A DNA stretch of 64,000 bases from Vescimonas fastidiosa. Its GTDB lineage: Bacteria; Bacillota; Clostridia; Oscillospirales; Oscillospiraceae. How positions within the stretch are numbered: the stretch's first letter is position 1; the number at the start of each line of letters is the position of its first letter. The notes beneath the pieces are model-generated. The model saw only the letters and a program-made list of their open reading frames with translations. It was not told the origin of the DNA and did no database searches. A program made the position numbers and the translations under genes. Location: the NCBI RefSeq assembly GCF_018326305.1, contig NZ_AP023415.1, forward strand, positions 868,001 through 932,000, given 5' to 3'. This document shows positions 9,321-17,220 of this stretch, one piece after another.

Positions 9321-9845
9321 CTATTCCTGCTTATAATACTGAACAGCGCCGGTGTTCATATCCACGGTGCAGTACGCCGTCACATCGGGGATGTTCAGCT
9401 TGCCGATCTGCTCGGCGCTTTCTACGATGACGATGCGTTTTTCTGCATCGTCCGGCTGCTTGGCAACGGCGTGCTCGATCAGGGCCTCGCCGCCTGTTTC
9501 TACATAGATGACCTCGTACAGTTCGCCGTCGGCAATAAAAATCAGCTTTACCGGAAAGTCCGTGGAAGAGTGGTAGTCCACCCGGTCGATAAAATCCGTC
9601 AGCACCCAAAGCGCCGCCAGCATTTCCTTGTCGGCGTGGGCTTCGGTGCCATCGTGATATAAACCGGAATGTTCATCCCGAAAGATTCGTCCCTGCCTTA
9701 GAAAGAAGGACAGAAGATTATCAATTTTTTCTTCCTTTCCCGGATAGAGCCGCAAAAGCTGATCGTGCCGCATATAGTGATAGGTCGTGATATTCCGCAG
9801 TATATCTGCAGCCTCTTTGCTGTATATCTCTCCTCGCGTTTTCAT
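9321..9845 (-). CDS. ICE conserved hypothetical (DUF5697-like)
   Basis: The 174-residue product starts at the ATG at 9845 with AGGAGACC upstream. The N-terminal 70 residues (IYSKEAADILRNITTYHYMR, RLYPGKEEKIDNLLSFFLRQ) look like a small helical winged-helix-type domain. The remainder is an alpha/beta part with hydrophobic strands (FPVKLIFIADGELYEVIYVE, KRIVIVESAEQIGKL), reminiscent of a nuclease-like fold without obvious catalytic residues. It resembles the DUF5697 proteins of Clostridia mobile elements. It follows the VirB4 gene by about 85 bases that contain an 11-bp inverted repeat, and lies 10 bases before the next gene. Confidence 0.65.
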   Translation of the reverse strand: MKTRGEIYSKEAADILRNITTYHYMRHDQLLRLYPGKEEKIDNLLSFFLRQGRIFRDEHSGLYHDGTEAHADKEMLAALWVLTDFIDRVDYHSSTDFPVKLIFIADGELYEVIYVETGGEALIEHAVAKQPDDAEKRIVIVESAEQIGKLNIPDVTAYCTVDMNTGAVQYYKQE

Positions 9846-9860
9846 TTTGGTCTCCTTTCT

Positions 9861-9908
9861 ATACGCATTAAAAGCGTATTAAATCCGCAATGACACCTTA
9901 ATGCGTAT
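9861..9908 (-). repeat. Inverted repeat between the virB4 and DUF5697-like genes
   Basis: ATACGCATTAA and TTAATGCGTAT form perfect 11-bp arms separated by 26 bases. The interval also holds the related half-site AAGCGTATTAA. There is no T-tract, so it is less likely a terminator than a protein-binding site or an RNA stem that adjusts expression of the downstream transfer genes. Confidence 0.45.
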
Positions 9909-9929
9909 AAATTCCGTATTCGGTCGGTA

Positions 9930-12854
9930 TTACCGTTTTTTCTGTTCGACCAGTTCCTGCAGCTCACGGCGGTCGGTCGTGATCAGGCTTTTCTCCAAGT
10001 CACTGCACCGAAACTCGACCGTGATATTATTGTTGTTGGTGCTAATCAGCCCGTTGCCACGCTCAAAGTGCGTGATTTCCATGACCTCCGCCTCGGACAG
10101 ATGTAAAATACTCTGTACCCGCTGCGCCTCCTCGTCTTCAAGATTGAGGACGATTTTGGTCTTGCAGTTGTTGATGATGCCTTTGCCGTATTTTCCGTCG
10201 TCGAGAGCAAAGAAATCGTTGAGGTCCTGCGTAGCAAAAACGGCGCTGCCGCCATAGCCACGGATGATCTTGGCGATTTCCAGAACAAAGTTTGCGGCAA
10301 GCCGGTTGGCAGAGCCGCCGATCAGCGCCCAGCATTCGTCGATGAAGATGGTCTTTTCTACGGTGCGGTTTTGCTTTGCCTTATCCCACACATAATCGAG
10401 TGCAACGAACATTCCCGCCGTCAGCAGATCACCGGACAGCTCGGAAATATCCAGCACCGTGTATTTATTATCCAGGTTGACATTGGTGCGCTGGTTAAAG
10501 GTGCTGGCCGAGCCGTGTACCAAGCGGTTGAGGATATTTGCCAGACGTTTGGTTTCGGGTGCGATCAAGAGAATATCATACAGGTCACCCAAAATCGGCA
10601 TTTCTCTGTAACGGTCGGGATTGTCTGGGTCTTTGAGCGTGTCATTGTCATGGGTGATCCCCTTGGCATTGTAGGTCTTGATCAGGGCTTCATCCAAAAG
10701 CTGCCGTTCTTCGTGAGTGATGTCGGGGATCAGCAGGCTGAAAAAGATGTGCAGCTGCTGAATTTTGGCGGCAAGCTCCGATTTCTCAATCGGAGCGCCG
10801 TCCAGCAGTTCATCCACCGACCGATCGGTCTTGCGTATCTCCATGACATTGATGCAGTTTTTCGATGCCGGAGAGATCTGAATGAACTCGCCGCCCGTAT
10901 TGCGGCAGGCACGCAGAAATTCGTGCCCTTTCAGCGGAGCAATGATGAATACCTGGGTGCCTTTTCGCCGCATCCGCAATGCCATCAGCTGCAAGGTGAA
11001 GGTTTTGCCTGCGCCGCTGGTCCCCATGATTGCAATGTTGGCGTTCTTATAGGCTGCGGAATTGAAAATATCCACGATCACAAGGGAATTGTTATATTTG
11101 TTGACGCCGAGCAAAATGCCATTGTCATCGCTCAACTCATAAGCGGTAAAGGGATAGCAGCTTGCAGCCCCGCTTGTCAGCACATTGCGCTTGGAGCGCT
11201 CATACAGATGCTTTTCCAGATTTGTCAGCGGCAGCGATGACAAAAAGCCTTGTTCTTCCCGAAATGAGCAGGACACGATATTGAGATCCTGCGAGATAAG
11301 CAGCTTCCGCATTTCACACTCACGCCATTCCAGATCCTCGGCGTTGTCGGCGGTCATCGTAATGAGGATGTTCATATAGTAAAAATCCTCGTTGTTGGAA
11401 AGCCCCTCCTTCAAAAAGTACCCGCTGCGGATAGCGCCGTCCAGATCGTCAAAGTCGCTGTTGGTATCACTGGCTTCTCGGATTTTGGAACGGTTGATAC
11501 GAAGCTGCTGACCGAGCTTGTTCACCATACGCTCCTTCGGCTGACGGGTCAGAAACAGGTCGATGTCGATCCCGTCGCCGGCATTGACAAGCAGGCTCAG
11601 CCAACCGGCCGCCACTTGTGATTTGTAGCCGTAGGATGGGATCAAAAGATATGACCGATATTGCCCGTCCACGCAAATGTATTTGGCGTGGGTAAAGTCC
11701 AGCGTCTGCGGTGCAAAAAACTCCGTACACGGAATGGCGTCCGTATCCTTTCCTGCCGCAATATAGCTTGAAACGACATCCTGCACTCTTTGCGGAAGAG
11801 GAATGTCCGAGCTTTCCTGGCGGCAGAGGATGTTATACAGCACATCCACTGTGAATTCGTCTTCGTTTTCCGGCGTCAGCACCTCATTGCCGCATTGCTT
11901 CAAATAGTTTGCCGCCGTCCTTGCGGCGGTTTGCAGCGAGGCAATGGCATCGGCCTCTTCATTGCTGCTGCGCCGCCCGACCTGCTCATATTCAAAAGCG
12001 ACAAAGAAGCGGCGGGTTGTCGCCTCACGGGATCCGATCTGATTGATGAGCTTTAGGTAATCCTCCTGTAAGACCCGACAGTTTGGATCGGTTTCAGCTT
12101 CCATTTCACGATGCACGATCTCGGTGTGTTTATTGAGGTCCGCACGCTTTGTCAGCACCTTAAACTGGATCTTGACCGGGCTGATCTTCAGATAGCTGAT
12201 AAAGGAGTAGATAATGCTCCGCTGTTCTCTGGCACTTCGGAGCAGAAAATTGATCGGTACCACCTCAATCAGCTTGATATACCGGTGATCCTTGGTGTAG
12301 ATAATGCCGTTTGCAATCTTTTCAATCGGCAGATACTCCGCTACGGGGTTGAGAAAGGGCGAGTCCGCTTTGCTTCTGCGGTGCGGCTTCTTCTGTTTCG
12401 GTGTTTCCGCCGCCCGGGGTTCCTCGGTATGCTTTTTCTTTGCCGACTGCTTGCGGATAACACCGGCGATCTCCGATAGCATCGACTCGTTTTCCGGCGC
12501 AGGCTGCTTTTCTTTTTTCGGTTTCGGCTTCTTCCTTTCCTCTTTCGGCTCCGTCTTACCGACCACACGGCGGTTCTTGAGCCACTTGAAAAAGGCAATG
12601 ATATACGAAGAAAGCGGCTCGCCAGCAATGCCCATCAGCGCAAATAAGGCGAGCGGCAGTGCCGTCAGGCAAAGAATGATAATACGGACGGTGAGCGAAA
12701 GGTCAAGGGAGAATACCGGCACACCTACCGCTGCGGCAAGTACGCCGGCCTCGATCACATTCCGTATTTTGAACATCCCTCCGAATAAGGTGCTGCCCTC
12801 GATAAAATTCGGAGGGATGATGTAGGTATCGTGATGTTCACTGTTTTTGCTCAT
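9930..12854 (-). CDS. virB4: PrgI-like domain fused to VirB4/TraE conjugation ATPase
   Basis: The 974-residue protein starts at the ATG at 12854 (AAGGAGGCTTTG upstream). Residues 1-100 match the PrgI/TraE membrane module of Tn1549-like elements (YIIPPNFIEGSTLFGGMFK, two membrane segments, then FKWLKNRRVVGK). A Lys/Pro/Glu-rich linker follows (about 105-170), then a VirB4 ATPase with Walker A GTSGAGKTFTLQLM (about 610), Walker B TIFIDECWALIGG, and the downstream FATQDLNDFF. VirB4 powers assembly of and substrate passage through the mating channel at the inner membrane. In many relatives the PrgI protein and VirB4 are encoded by separate genes; here one uninterrupted frame carries both. Its start overlaps the small upstream gene by 17 bases. 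Confidence 0.88.
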   Translation of the reverse strand: MSKNSEHHDTYIIPPNFIEGSTLFGGMFKIRNVIEAGVLAAAVGVPVFSLDLSLTVRIIILCLTALPLALFALMGIAGEPLSSYIIAFFKWLKNRRVVGKTEPKEERKKPKPKKEKQPAPENESMLSEIAGVIRKQSAKKKHTEEPRAAETPKQKKPHRRSKADSPFLNPVAEYLPIEKIANGIIYTKDHRYIKLIEVVPINFLLRSAREQRSIIYSFISYLKISPVKIQFKVLTKRADLNKHTEIVHREMEAETDPNCRVLQEDYLKLINQIGSREATTRRFFVAFEYEQVGRRSSNEEADAIASLQTAARTAANYLKQCGNEVLTPENEDEFTVDVLYNILCRQESSDIPLPQRVQDVVSSYIAAGKDTDAIPCTEFFAPQTLDFTHAKYICVDGQYRSYLLIPSYGYKSQVAAGWLSLLVNAGDGIDIDLFLTRQPKERMVNKLGQQLRINRSKIREASDTNSDFDDLDGAIRSGYFLKEGLSNNEDFYYMNILITMTADNAEDLEWRECEMRKLLISQDLNIVSCSFREEQGFLSSLPLTNLEKHLYERSKRNVLTSGAASCYPFTAYELSDDNGILLGVNKYNNSLVIVDIFNSAAYKNANIAIMGTSGAGKTFTLQLMALRMRRKGTQVFIIAPLKGHEFLRACRNTGGEFIQISPASKNCINVMEIRKTDRSVDELLDGAPIEKSELAAKIQQLHIFFSLLIPDITHEERQLLDEALIKTYNAKGITHDNDTLKDPDNPDRYREMPILGDLYDILLIAPETKRLANILNRLVHGSASTFNQRTNVNLDNKYTVLDISELSGDLLTAGMFVALDYVWDKAKQNRTVEKTIFIDECWALIGGSANRLAANFVLEIAKIIRGYGGSAVFATQDLNDFFALDDGKYGKGIINNCKTKIVLNLEDEEAQRVQSILHLSEAEVMEITHFERGNGLISTNNNNITVEFRCSDLEKSLITTDRRELQELVEQKKR

Positions 12855-12993
12855 CAAAGCCTCCTTCTTGTTTTCCCGATTCTTTATCGGTGATACGGTA
12901 TTCTTCCTGCGCCTCGTGCCAATTTATCTGAAACAGGCACATGAACACGCAGCCAACTGCACCTCCGATAAGAAACGCTATTGTTGTCCACAT
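12838..12993 (-). CDS. Small single-pass membrane protein (DUF3789-like)
   Basis: The 51-residue peptide starts at the ATG at 12993 with AGAGGAAAATC before it. One membrane helix (TIAFLIGGAVGCVFMCLFQI) is followed by a charged tail rich in Glu, Lys and Gln. This is the layout of the DUF3789 proteins commonly found directly upstream of PrgI/VirB4 genes in Firmicutes ICEs. Its stop lies inside the beginning of virB4, which points to translational coupling. A small channel-assembly subunit is a reasonable guess but is not shown. Confidence 0.65.
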   Translation of the reverse strand: MWTTIAFLIGGAVGCVFMCLFQINWHEAQEEYRITDKESGKQEGGFDEQKQ

Positions 12994-13007
12994 GATTTTC
13001 CTCTTTT

Positions 13008-14414
13008 CTATCCAATGATCCAAAAAGGTCCGCCGGCTCCGGCGTGGGTGCTTGCCTCATTCAGAATGATGGACAGATCCCACTCCATACTGCTTCGGTC
13101 GTAACTTGCCGGATCGGCTACAAGTATTTTCCCGTCCTTTACGCCACGCAGGACGATAAAGTGGCCGGAGCTTGTGAAATGTCCCTTCAGCATAATGGCA
13201 ACCACTAATTTACCGTCAGCCAGAGCGTCTGCAATTTTCTGCCCGTCCGAAGCCGAGCAGCCTTCAACATTCAATCCCCATGCTTTTGCGGCAGCAGGGA
13301 TCAGCGCATGATAAGAGCCGCTGCCCGAACACCAATAGCCGTTTTCATACGACCATCTTGCCATCTCGATGGGGTCAACGGTATCGTTTGCCAGCGAGGA
13401 TACAACGATCGACATCGCCGTAGGCCCACAGCCGTAGCCGCCGATATTGTCAGTGCCATACGGTTGCCCCGCATAACGTTCGTCCAGCTGATTGAAATAG
13501 ACGACTGCGGTTTGTCCGTCCGTAAAGCGGATATTGCCAAGCGAAGAAACTGTTGTATACCCGGCAGGAAGCCCCTGGAACATACTGTCTCCGAGGAATA
13601 GGCTGAGGTTATACGCATAATCGTCAGCAAGGTCTTTCTGCTCGGCGGTCAGATGGAATACCTCATCGGCAAAGTAGGCTTCGCCGTTGTAGGAAACCGT
13701 ATAAATGATCCACTTTTCCGTGGTTGTCGTTACGGTCTCCGTTGTTGTTTCTTTGCCGGTCGAGGCATCCACCGTTACCGAGGTCGTGACCGTTTCAACT
13801 GTGCGTTCTTCTTCCTTTTTGGTATAGGAATAGAGCTTGTCCTTGCCGCTGCGCAGCATGGATTCCATATCCGACACAGACACAGCGGCATAATCCTCAT
13901 TCTTTGCCGCACAGTATTGTCCGACAAACAGATTGGCGTTAAAATTCGGTGAGCTTTCATAAGGGTTTATGACCTCTTTGCCGTCAGCGGTGCAGGCAGC
14001 ATAATCGTTTTCTATGGCGGTCAGCGTATCGGTAAGCGCCTCGGACAGCACGCAGCTCACGGCAGTAGAGATCTCGACCAGATTACTGTCGATTGCCGCA
14101 CTGCTGTTCATGATCGGCGTATCGGGGTCGGCCGGAGAATGAGAATTGCCGAAGCCTCCGAATATGATTCCGGGGAGCATACACAGAATAAGGATCGGGA
14201 TCATCAGCACGGCGGTCGCCGCAATGATGACCTTCCCGACAAACTTCCGATTTTCCCAAGCAAAGCCGGCAACGGCACCCCACACGCCTCCGGCAGCTGC
14301 ACCTTTGGCGGCACCGGCAATGGCTTTTCCGGTTTTAACAGCACCTCGCACCGCTTGTGCGGCCTGTGCGCTTTTCTGCAACGGTTCAGCAACCGGACGA
14401 CTGTTATCCGCCAT
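13008..14414 (-). CDS. Membrane-anchored C39-like peptidase of the conjugation apparatus
   Basis: The 468-residue protein has an Ala/Gly-rich cytoplasmic start (AAKGAAAGGVWGAVAGFAWE), one strong membrane segment (about 60-85, IIAATAVLMIPILILCMLPG), a Thr-rich extracellular middle, and a C-terminal peptidase_C39_2-type domain. That domain shows Cys about 328 in GGYGCGPTAMSIV, His about 418 in SSGHFIVLRGV and a following Asp in VADPAS, a papain-like triad. Tn1549-like elements usually encode at this position a wall hydrolase that opens peptidoglycan for the mating channel, often NlpC/P60 or lysozyme type. A C39-like domain here suggests peptide cross-bridge cleavage, which is inference. The start overlaps the upstream stop (TGATG). 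Confidence 0.78.
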   Translation of the reverse strand: MADNSRPVAEPLQKSAQAAQAVRGAVKTGKAIAGAAKGAAAGGVWGAVAGFAWENRKFVGKVIIAATAVLMIPILILCMLPGIIFGGFGNSHSPADPDTPIMNSSAAIDSNLVEISTAVSCVLSEALTDTLTAIENDYAACTADGKEVINPYESSPNFNANLFVGQYCAAKNEDYAAVSVSDMESMLRSGKDKLYSYTKKEEERTVETVTTSVTVDASTGKETTTETVTTTTEKWIIYTVSYNGEAYFADEVFHLTAEQKDLADDYAYNLSLFLGDSMFQGLPAGYTTVSSLGNIRFTDGQTAVVYFNQLDERYAGQPYGTDNIGGYGCGPTAMSIVVSSLANDTVDPIEMARWSYENGYWCSGSGSYHALIPAAAKAWGLNVEGCSASDGQKIADALADGKLVVAIMLKGHFTSSGHFIVLRGVKDGKILVADPASYDRSSMEWDLSIILNEASTHAGAGGPFWIIG

Positions 14415-15325
14415 CAGATCTTATCCTTTCGCCAGGGAGCCTTCGGCAGCCTTTTGACAAGGCTTTCCTCATAGACGATACTGCCGTCGTCTGCTTTGTG
14501 TGGCTTTCTCTCTACGGTATCCGTTGCATATTGCTTATACCAAGAGGTGCCGTCCGCAGCCGTGACGGTCGTGTATTCTCCTTCGGGCGGCATATACTGG
14601 TCGGTGTGATACATTCCCATAGCAATGCCCTCCGGGTGCTCGTCATTTGTTTCGGTTGCGAAGATATGTCCGCCGCCGATCTCTACATCTGAAAAGGATG
14701 GAACACTTTCCGCATCCGGCCCGAGCGCCGTATATCCCATATAGGACATAAGAGAGTCTGCAGCGCTTTCACCGGAAATAGAGCCGGTAGAAGAAATATT
14801 ACCGGTTGCGATCTTGCCGATCACGCTGTTGGCAAAACCGCCGCCCTTACTGAGCGAGGAATTGAATGCCATACCGCCGAGACCGCCGCTTTTTGAGCCG
14901 TTTGCATTGTTGATAGCGGTGTTTGTGACCTTTCGGCTTACAACGCCGGAAAGCCCGCCTTTCATAAAGGTGTTGCCTCCGCCACTACCGGAGGAACTTC
15001 CGCCGGAACCGCCTCTACCGGCAAAAGTCCTCGCCGTTCCGATTCCACGCATAGCGATCATCGCCTCAGCCAGCATAGAGCCGCCGGTGTGTCCGACATT
15101 GATGCCGAGGGAAGACATAAAGCTGTCGATTTTCTGCGATACCTTCAAAAAGGCAATCGCACACAGAAACCACACGAAGAGGTTTCCGGTAACAACTTCT
15201 TTCCCGACGGCGTTTACCTGATCCTGCACTTCGCTTTCGGTCAAAGCAAACGCCGGAACAGTTGTAAGCGAAACGGTCACGGCAACGGCAAGCAGGGTAA
15301 TGAGTATTTTATGTTTTCTTTTCAT
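14414..15325 (-). CDS. Transfer-operon exported/membrane protein, Gly-rich (VirB6-tail-like)
   Basis: The 303-residue product starts at the ATG at 15325 (AAGGAGGAACG upstream). A signal peptide (ILITLLAVAVTVSLTTVPAF) is followed by one more hydrophobic helix (about 45-65), then a long Gly/Ser-rich region (RGGSGGSSSGSGGGNTFMKG) and a charged soluble tail. I do not recognise a named family. The Gly/Ser-rich stretch after a membrane part resembles the C-terminal tails of TrbL/VirB6 proteins, and the gene follows the short VirB6-like gene by 9 bases. The two may together represent a split VirB6; this is inference. Confidence 0.65.
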   Translation of the reverse strand: MKRKHKILITLLAVAVTVSLTTVPAFALTESEVQDQVNAVGKEVVTGNLFVWFLCAIAFLKVSQKIDSFMSSLGINVGHTGGSMLAEAMIAMRGIGTARTFAGRGGSGGSSSGSGGGNTFMKGGLSGVVSRKVTNTAINNANGSKSGGLGGMAFNSSLSKGGGFANSVIGKIATGNISSTGSISGESAADSLMSYMGYTALGPDAESVPSFSDVEIGGGHIFATETNDEHPEGIAMGMYHTDQYMPPEGEYTTVTAADGTSWYKQYATDTVERKPHKADDGSIVYEESLVKRLPKAPWRKDKI

Positions 15326-15334
15326 CGTTCCTCC

Positions 15335-16045
15335 TTAAAGTGCCAAAGGGTTGGAGAGGAACTGTCCCACCATACTGGTAAAGAGCCGCAGGCACCAGGC
15401 GTTCATCAGCAGCAGAAATACCTGGCCGCCGAACATACGGCACCAACTCTTAAAGATATTGGAAGTGGTCTGCGATGCGCCCATGGCAAAGGCAACCGGT
15501 GCGGTAAACACCAGCACACCGAGCAGCACATAGCGCTCCGCCGCTTCAAACAGCAGTTTGATGTAATTCCAAGCCAGAATCAGTATGAGGATCAGTGCAA
15601 TCAATGCCACCGTGCCGCTTGCACATACGCCGAGTATCGTCAGGAAAACGGAATTGAAGCTGGCAAAGTCAAGCGGCGGTAATTCGGAATTGAGTATCCA
15701 CTGATAGGGTGTTCCTCCGATTTTCAGTATGATATTTACGATCTCGTCCGCAAAGTAGGCAAGGAGAATAAAGAGTATTGAACGGATGGAAAGTTTTACG
15801 GGATCCTCCGCTTCAATGCCGGCGGAAAGTCCGTAATTCTTAAAGAGCTGCCACACCCAATTAAGCAGGATAAGCCCAATCGCCAGAGCGACGAATATTT
15901 TATACATCGTCTCTGCCGCAGGAAAATACCGATTGAAGGTGCTCATATTACAGCCCAGTGCGCCCAAAACTGAGGTGTTGATAAGGTCCAGTCCGTTCAT
16001 GACCTGTTCTGCGATCCACTCTACGATTCCGTCAAGTATGCCCAA
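15335..16045 (-). CDS. VirB6/TrbL-like polytopic membrane protein (CD1112-type)
   Basis: The 236-residue protein begins at a TTG at 16045, eight bases after AAAGGAGG; an ATG between the two is out of frame. About five or six membrane segments are visible (IFVALAIGLILLNWVWQLF, LSIRSILFILLAYFADEIV, GTVALIALILILILAWNYI, YVLLGVLVFTAPVAFAMGA and others), with the family-typical ASQTTSNIFKSWCRMFGGQ near the C-terminus. VirB6/TrbL forms part of the inner-membrane channel of type IV secretion systems. It is shorter than Gram-negative VirB6 but of the usual length for Tn1549-like elements. Confidence 0.78.
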   Translation of the reverse strand: MGILDGIVEWIAEQVMNGLDLINTSVLGALGCNMSTFNRYFPAAETMYKIFVALAIGLILLNWVWQLFKNYGLSAGIEAEDPVKLSIRSILFILLAYFADEIVNIILKIGGTPYQWILNSELPPLDFASFNSVFLTILGVCASGTVALIALILILILAWNYIKLLFEAAERYVLLGVLVFTAPVAFAMGASQTTSNIFKSWCRMFGGQVFLLLMNAWCLRLFTSMVGQFLSNPLAL

Positions 16046-16078
16046 GACATCGACCTCCTTTCATTTTGGCGGGAACGA

Positions 16079-16468
16079 TTACCCGTTCCACTTGCCGCCG
16101 GAGAAGAAGGGAGTGATATAGGCCATAATGAAGCCGAGACCGTTAAGGATCGCCCAGGTGATGATGATACGCTTCAGCCAGGCACGGGCTTCGTCAACCG
16201 TCCGTCCCGATTTGGAGAAATTCATCATCAGAAGTGCGATAGCGGCGGTCACAACGGCGGCAATGGTAGAGATCGTGAGAATCTGCGTATACACATCCTT
16301 CATGATCTCGTTTGCCTTTTCCCATACCGTTGTCGCCGCAAAGGCGGGCATCGTGTTTGCCGCCAGCATCGTGACGCTGAGGAACCCGGCAAAAAGAAAA
16401 CGCCCCCAGTTGATATGGCGGCGATCCTTTCGGTCCTTCGGCTTTGTGGTTTTCAGTTGATTTTTCAC
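16079..16468 (-). CDS. VirB2/TrbC-like pilin precursor
   Basis: The 129-residue product starts at a GTG at 16468 directly after CAAGGAGGTACACA; earlier in-frame codons run back through the hairpin leader and have no binding site. A basic N-terminus (KDRRHINWGR) precedes a signal-like helix ending AFAA (about residue 45). The mature part has two hydrophobic segments (ILTISTIAAVVTAAIALLMM, and WLKRIIITWAILNGLGFIMA). This is the layout of VirB2/TrbC pilins, which line the conjugation channel. It is the first gene of the transfer operon, behind the promoter and two terminator-like hairpins. Confidence 0.7.
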   Translation of the reverse strand: MKNQLKTTKPKDRKDRRHINWGRFLFAGFLSVTMLAANTMPAFAATTVWEKANEIMKDVYTQILTISTIAAVVTAAIALLMMNFSKSGRTVDEARAWLKRIIITWAILNGLGFIMAYITPFFSGGKWNG

Positions 16469-16492
16469 TGTGTACCTCCTTGAAAAAATACT

Positions 16493-16519
16493 AAGCCGCC
16501 CCGAGAAATGGGGCGGCTT
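16493..16519 (-). terminator. Attenuator-like hairpin just before the VirB2-like gene
   Basis: Perfect 10-bp GC-rich arms (AAGCCGCCCC and GGGGCGGCTT) enclose a 7-nt loop. On the minus strand they are followed by AGTATTTTTTC and then at once by the AAGGAGG ribosome site. Because it lies between the promoter and the first gene, it would stop transcription or mask the ribosome site unless overcome. Confidence 0.65.
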
Positions 16520-16544
16520 GTGCGGTCGTGCCAATCAGGGCAAC

Positions 16545-16571
16545 AAAAAAACACCATCGAAAAAATGGTGT
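16545..16571 (-). terminator. Intrinsic terminator in the transfer-operon leader
   Basis: The arms ACACCAT and ATGGTGT enclose a 7-nt loop, followed on the minus strand by seven Ts. It ends transcripts from the upstream gene (stop at 16696) but also lies downstream of the promoter at 16616-16644, so it can attenuate the transfer operon. Confidence 0.7.
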
Positions 16572-16615
16572 CTGTTTTGCCCTTGTCGGCACTTGATACA
16601 GTTTTGAGCATACAC

Positions 16616-16644
16616 ATTATAGCACATACGGATTTGCGCCACAA
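16616..16644 (-). promoter_or_regulatory. Sigma-A-type promoter of the transfer operon
   Basis: The -35 TTGTGG and a perfect -10 TATAAT are separated by 17 bases on the minus strand. Transcription would start near 16609 and meet two hairpins (16571-16545, 16519-16493) before the first coding sequence at 16468. Confidence 0.65.
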
Positions 16645-16695
16645 TAGCAAAACACTGCCAATATACTGCCATTGACCGCCGATTTGCTGCCAACG

Positions 16696-17217
16696 CTATT
16701 TATCGGGAAAAAATTGCTCCATAAGACTCAAACTATCCCGGGAAGTATAGCCCCACAAGATTGAAGAAAGAGCCTCCACAGCATTCTTTCGCCTGCGGAA
16801 AAAGGTGCGTTCGCTGATGTCGGACACATGGGGTCGGATCATTTCAATAATCTCATCAACGCTCCGATACTGCTGGGGCGAAAGGTAGCTGTAATAAAGC
16901 AGCCAATAATACATCTCGCCGTGTTTATGCTTGTTTCGCATGATATTGACCGAGACTTCCAGCAACTTCAGCATTTGATAGCTTTTTTCAATGCTTCTGG
17001 CCTGTTCTTCGATGCCGTTATCCGAGAAATCCACACCGGCAAGGTAGATGGACTCCAAAAAGTCCTCGATACTGCTGCCAACCTCCATCTGAAACCGTCG
17101 TTTGACCTGCTGCACCGACAGCTCCAAACCCCACACCACATCCCGGTATTTTTTCAGAAGCAGGTAGGTATCGTGAAATCTTTGGTCTTCCGGCATCTGT
17201 TCCGGTTGCTTTTTCAT
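16696..17217 (-). CDS. Sigma-region-4-like/helix-turn-helix regulator of the ICE
   Basis: The 173-residue, almost wholly helical protein starts at the ATG at 17217 (AAGGAGGTGTGACCG, lying in the end of the upstream gene). The C-terminal part, SVDEIIEMIRPHVSDISERT then FFRRRKNAVEALSSILWG, resembles the recognition helices of sigma-70 region 4 or ArpU-type phage late regulators. No region 2 is present, so it is not a full sigma factor. Three bases separate it from the upstream gene, so they form one operon. A role in switching on the transfer promoter just downstream is inferred from position. Confidence 0.6.
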   Translation of the reverse strand: MKKQPEQMPEDQRFHDTYLLLKKYRDVVWGLELSVQQVKRRFQMEVGSSIEDFLESIYLAGVDFSDNGIEEQARSIEKSYQMLKLLEVSVNIMRNKHKHGEMYYWLLYYSYLSPQQYRSVDEIIEMIRPHVSDISERTFFRRRKNAVEALSSILWGYTSRDSLSLMEQFFPDK

Positions 17218-17220
17218 CGG

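Noticed and set aside
16696..17217. Calling this gene a full sigma factor
   Set aside because: Only a region-4-like helix-turn-helix can be seen; region 2 is absent.
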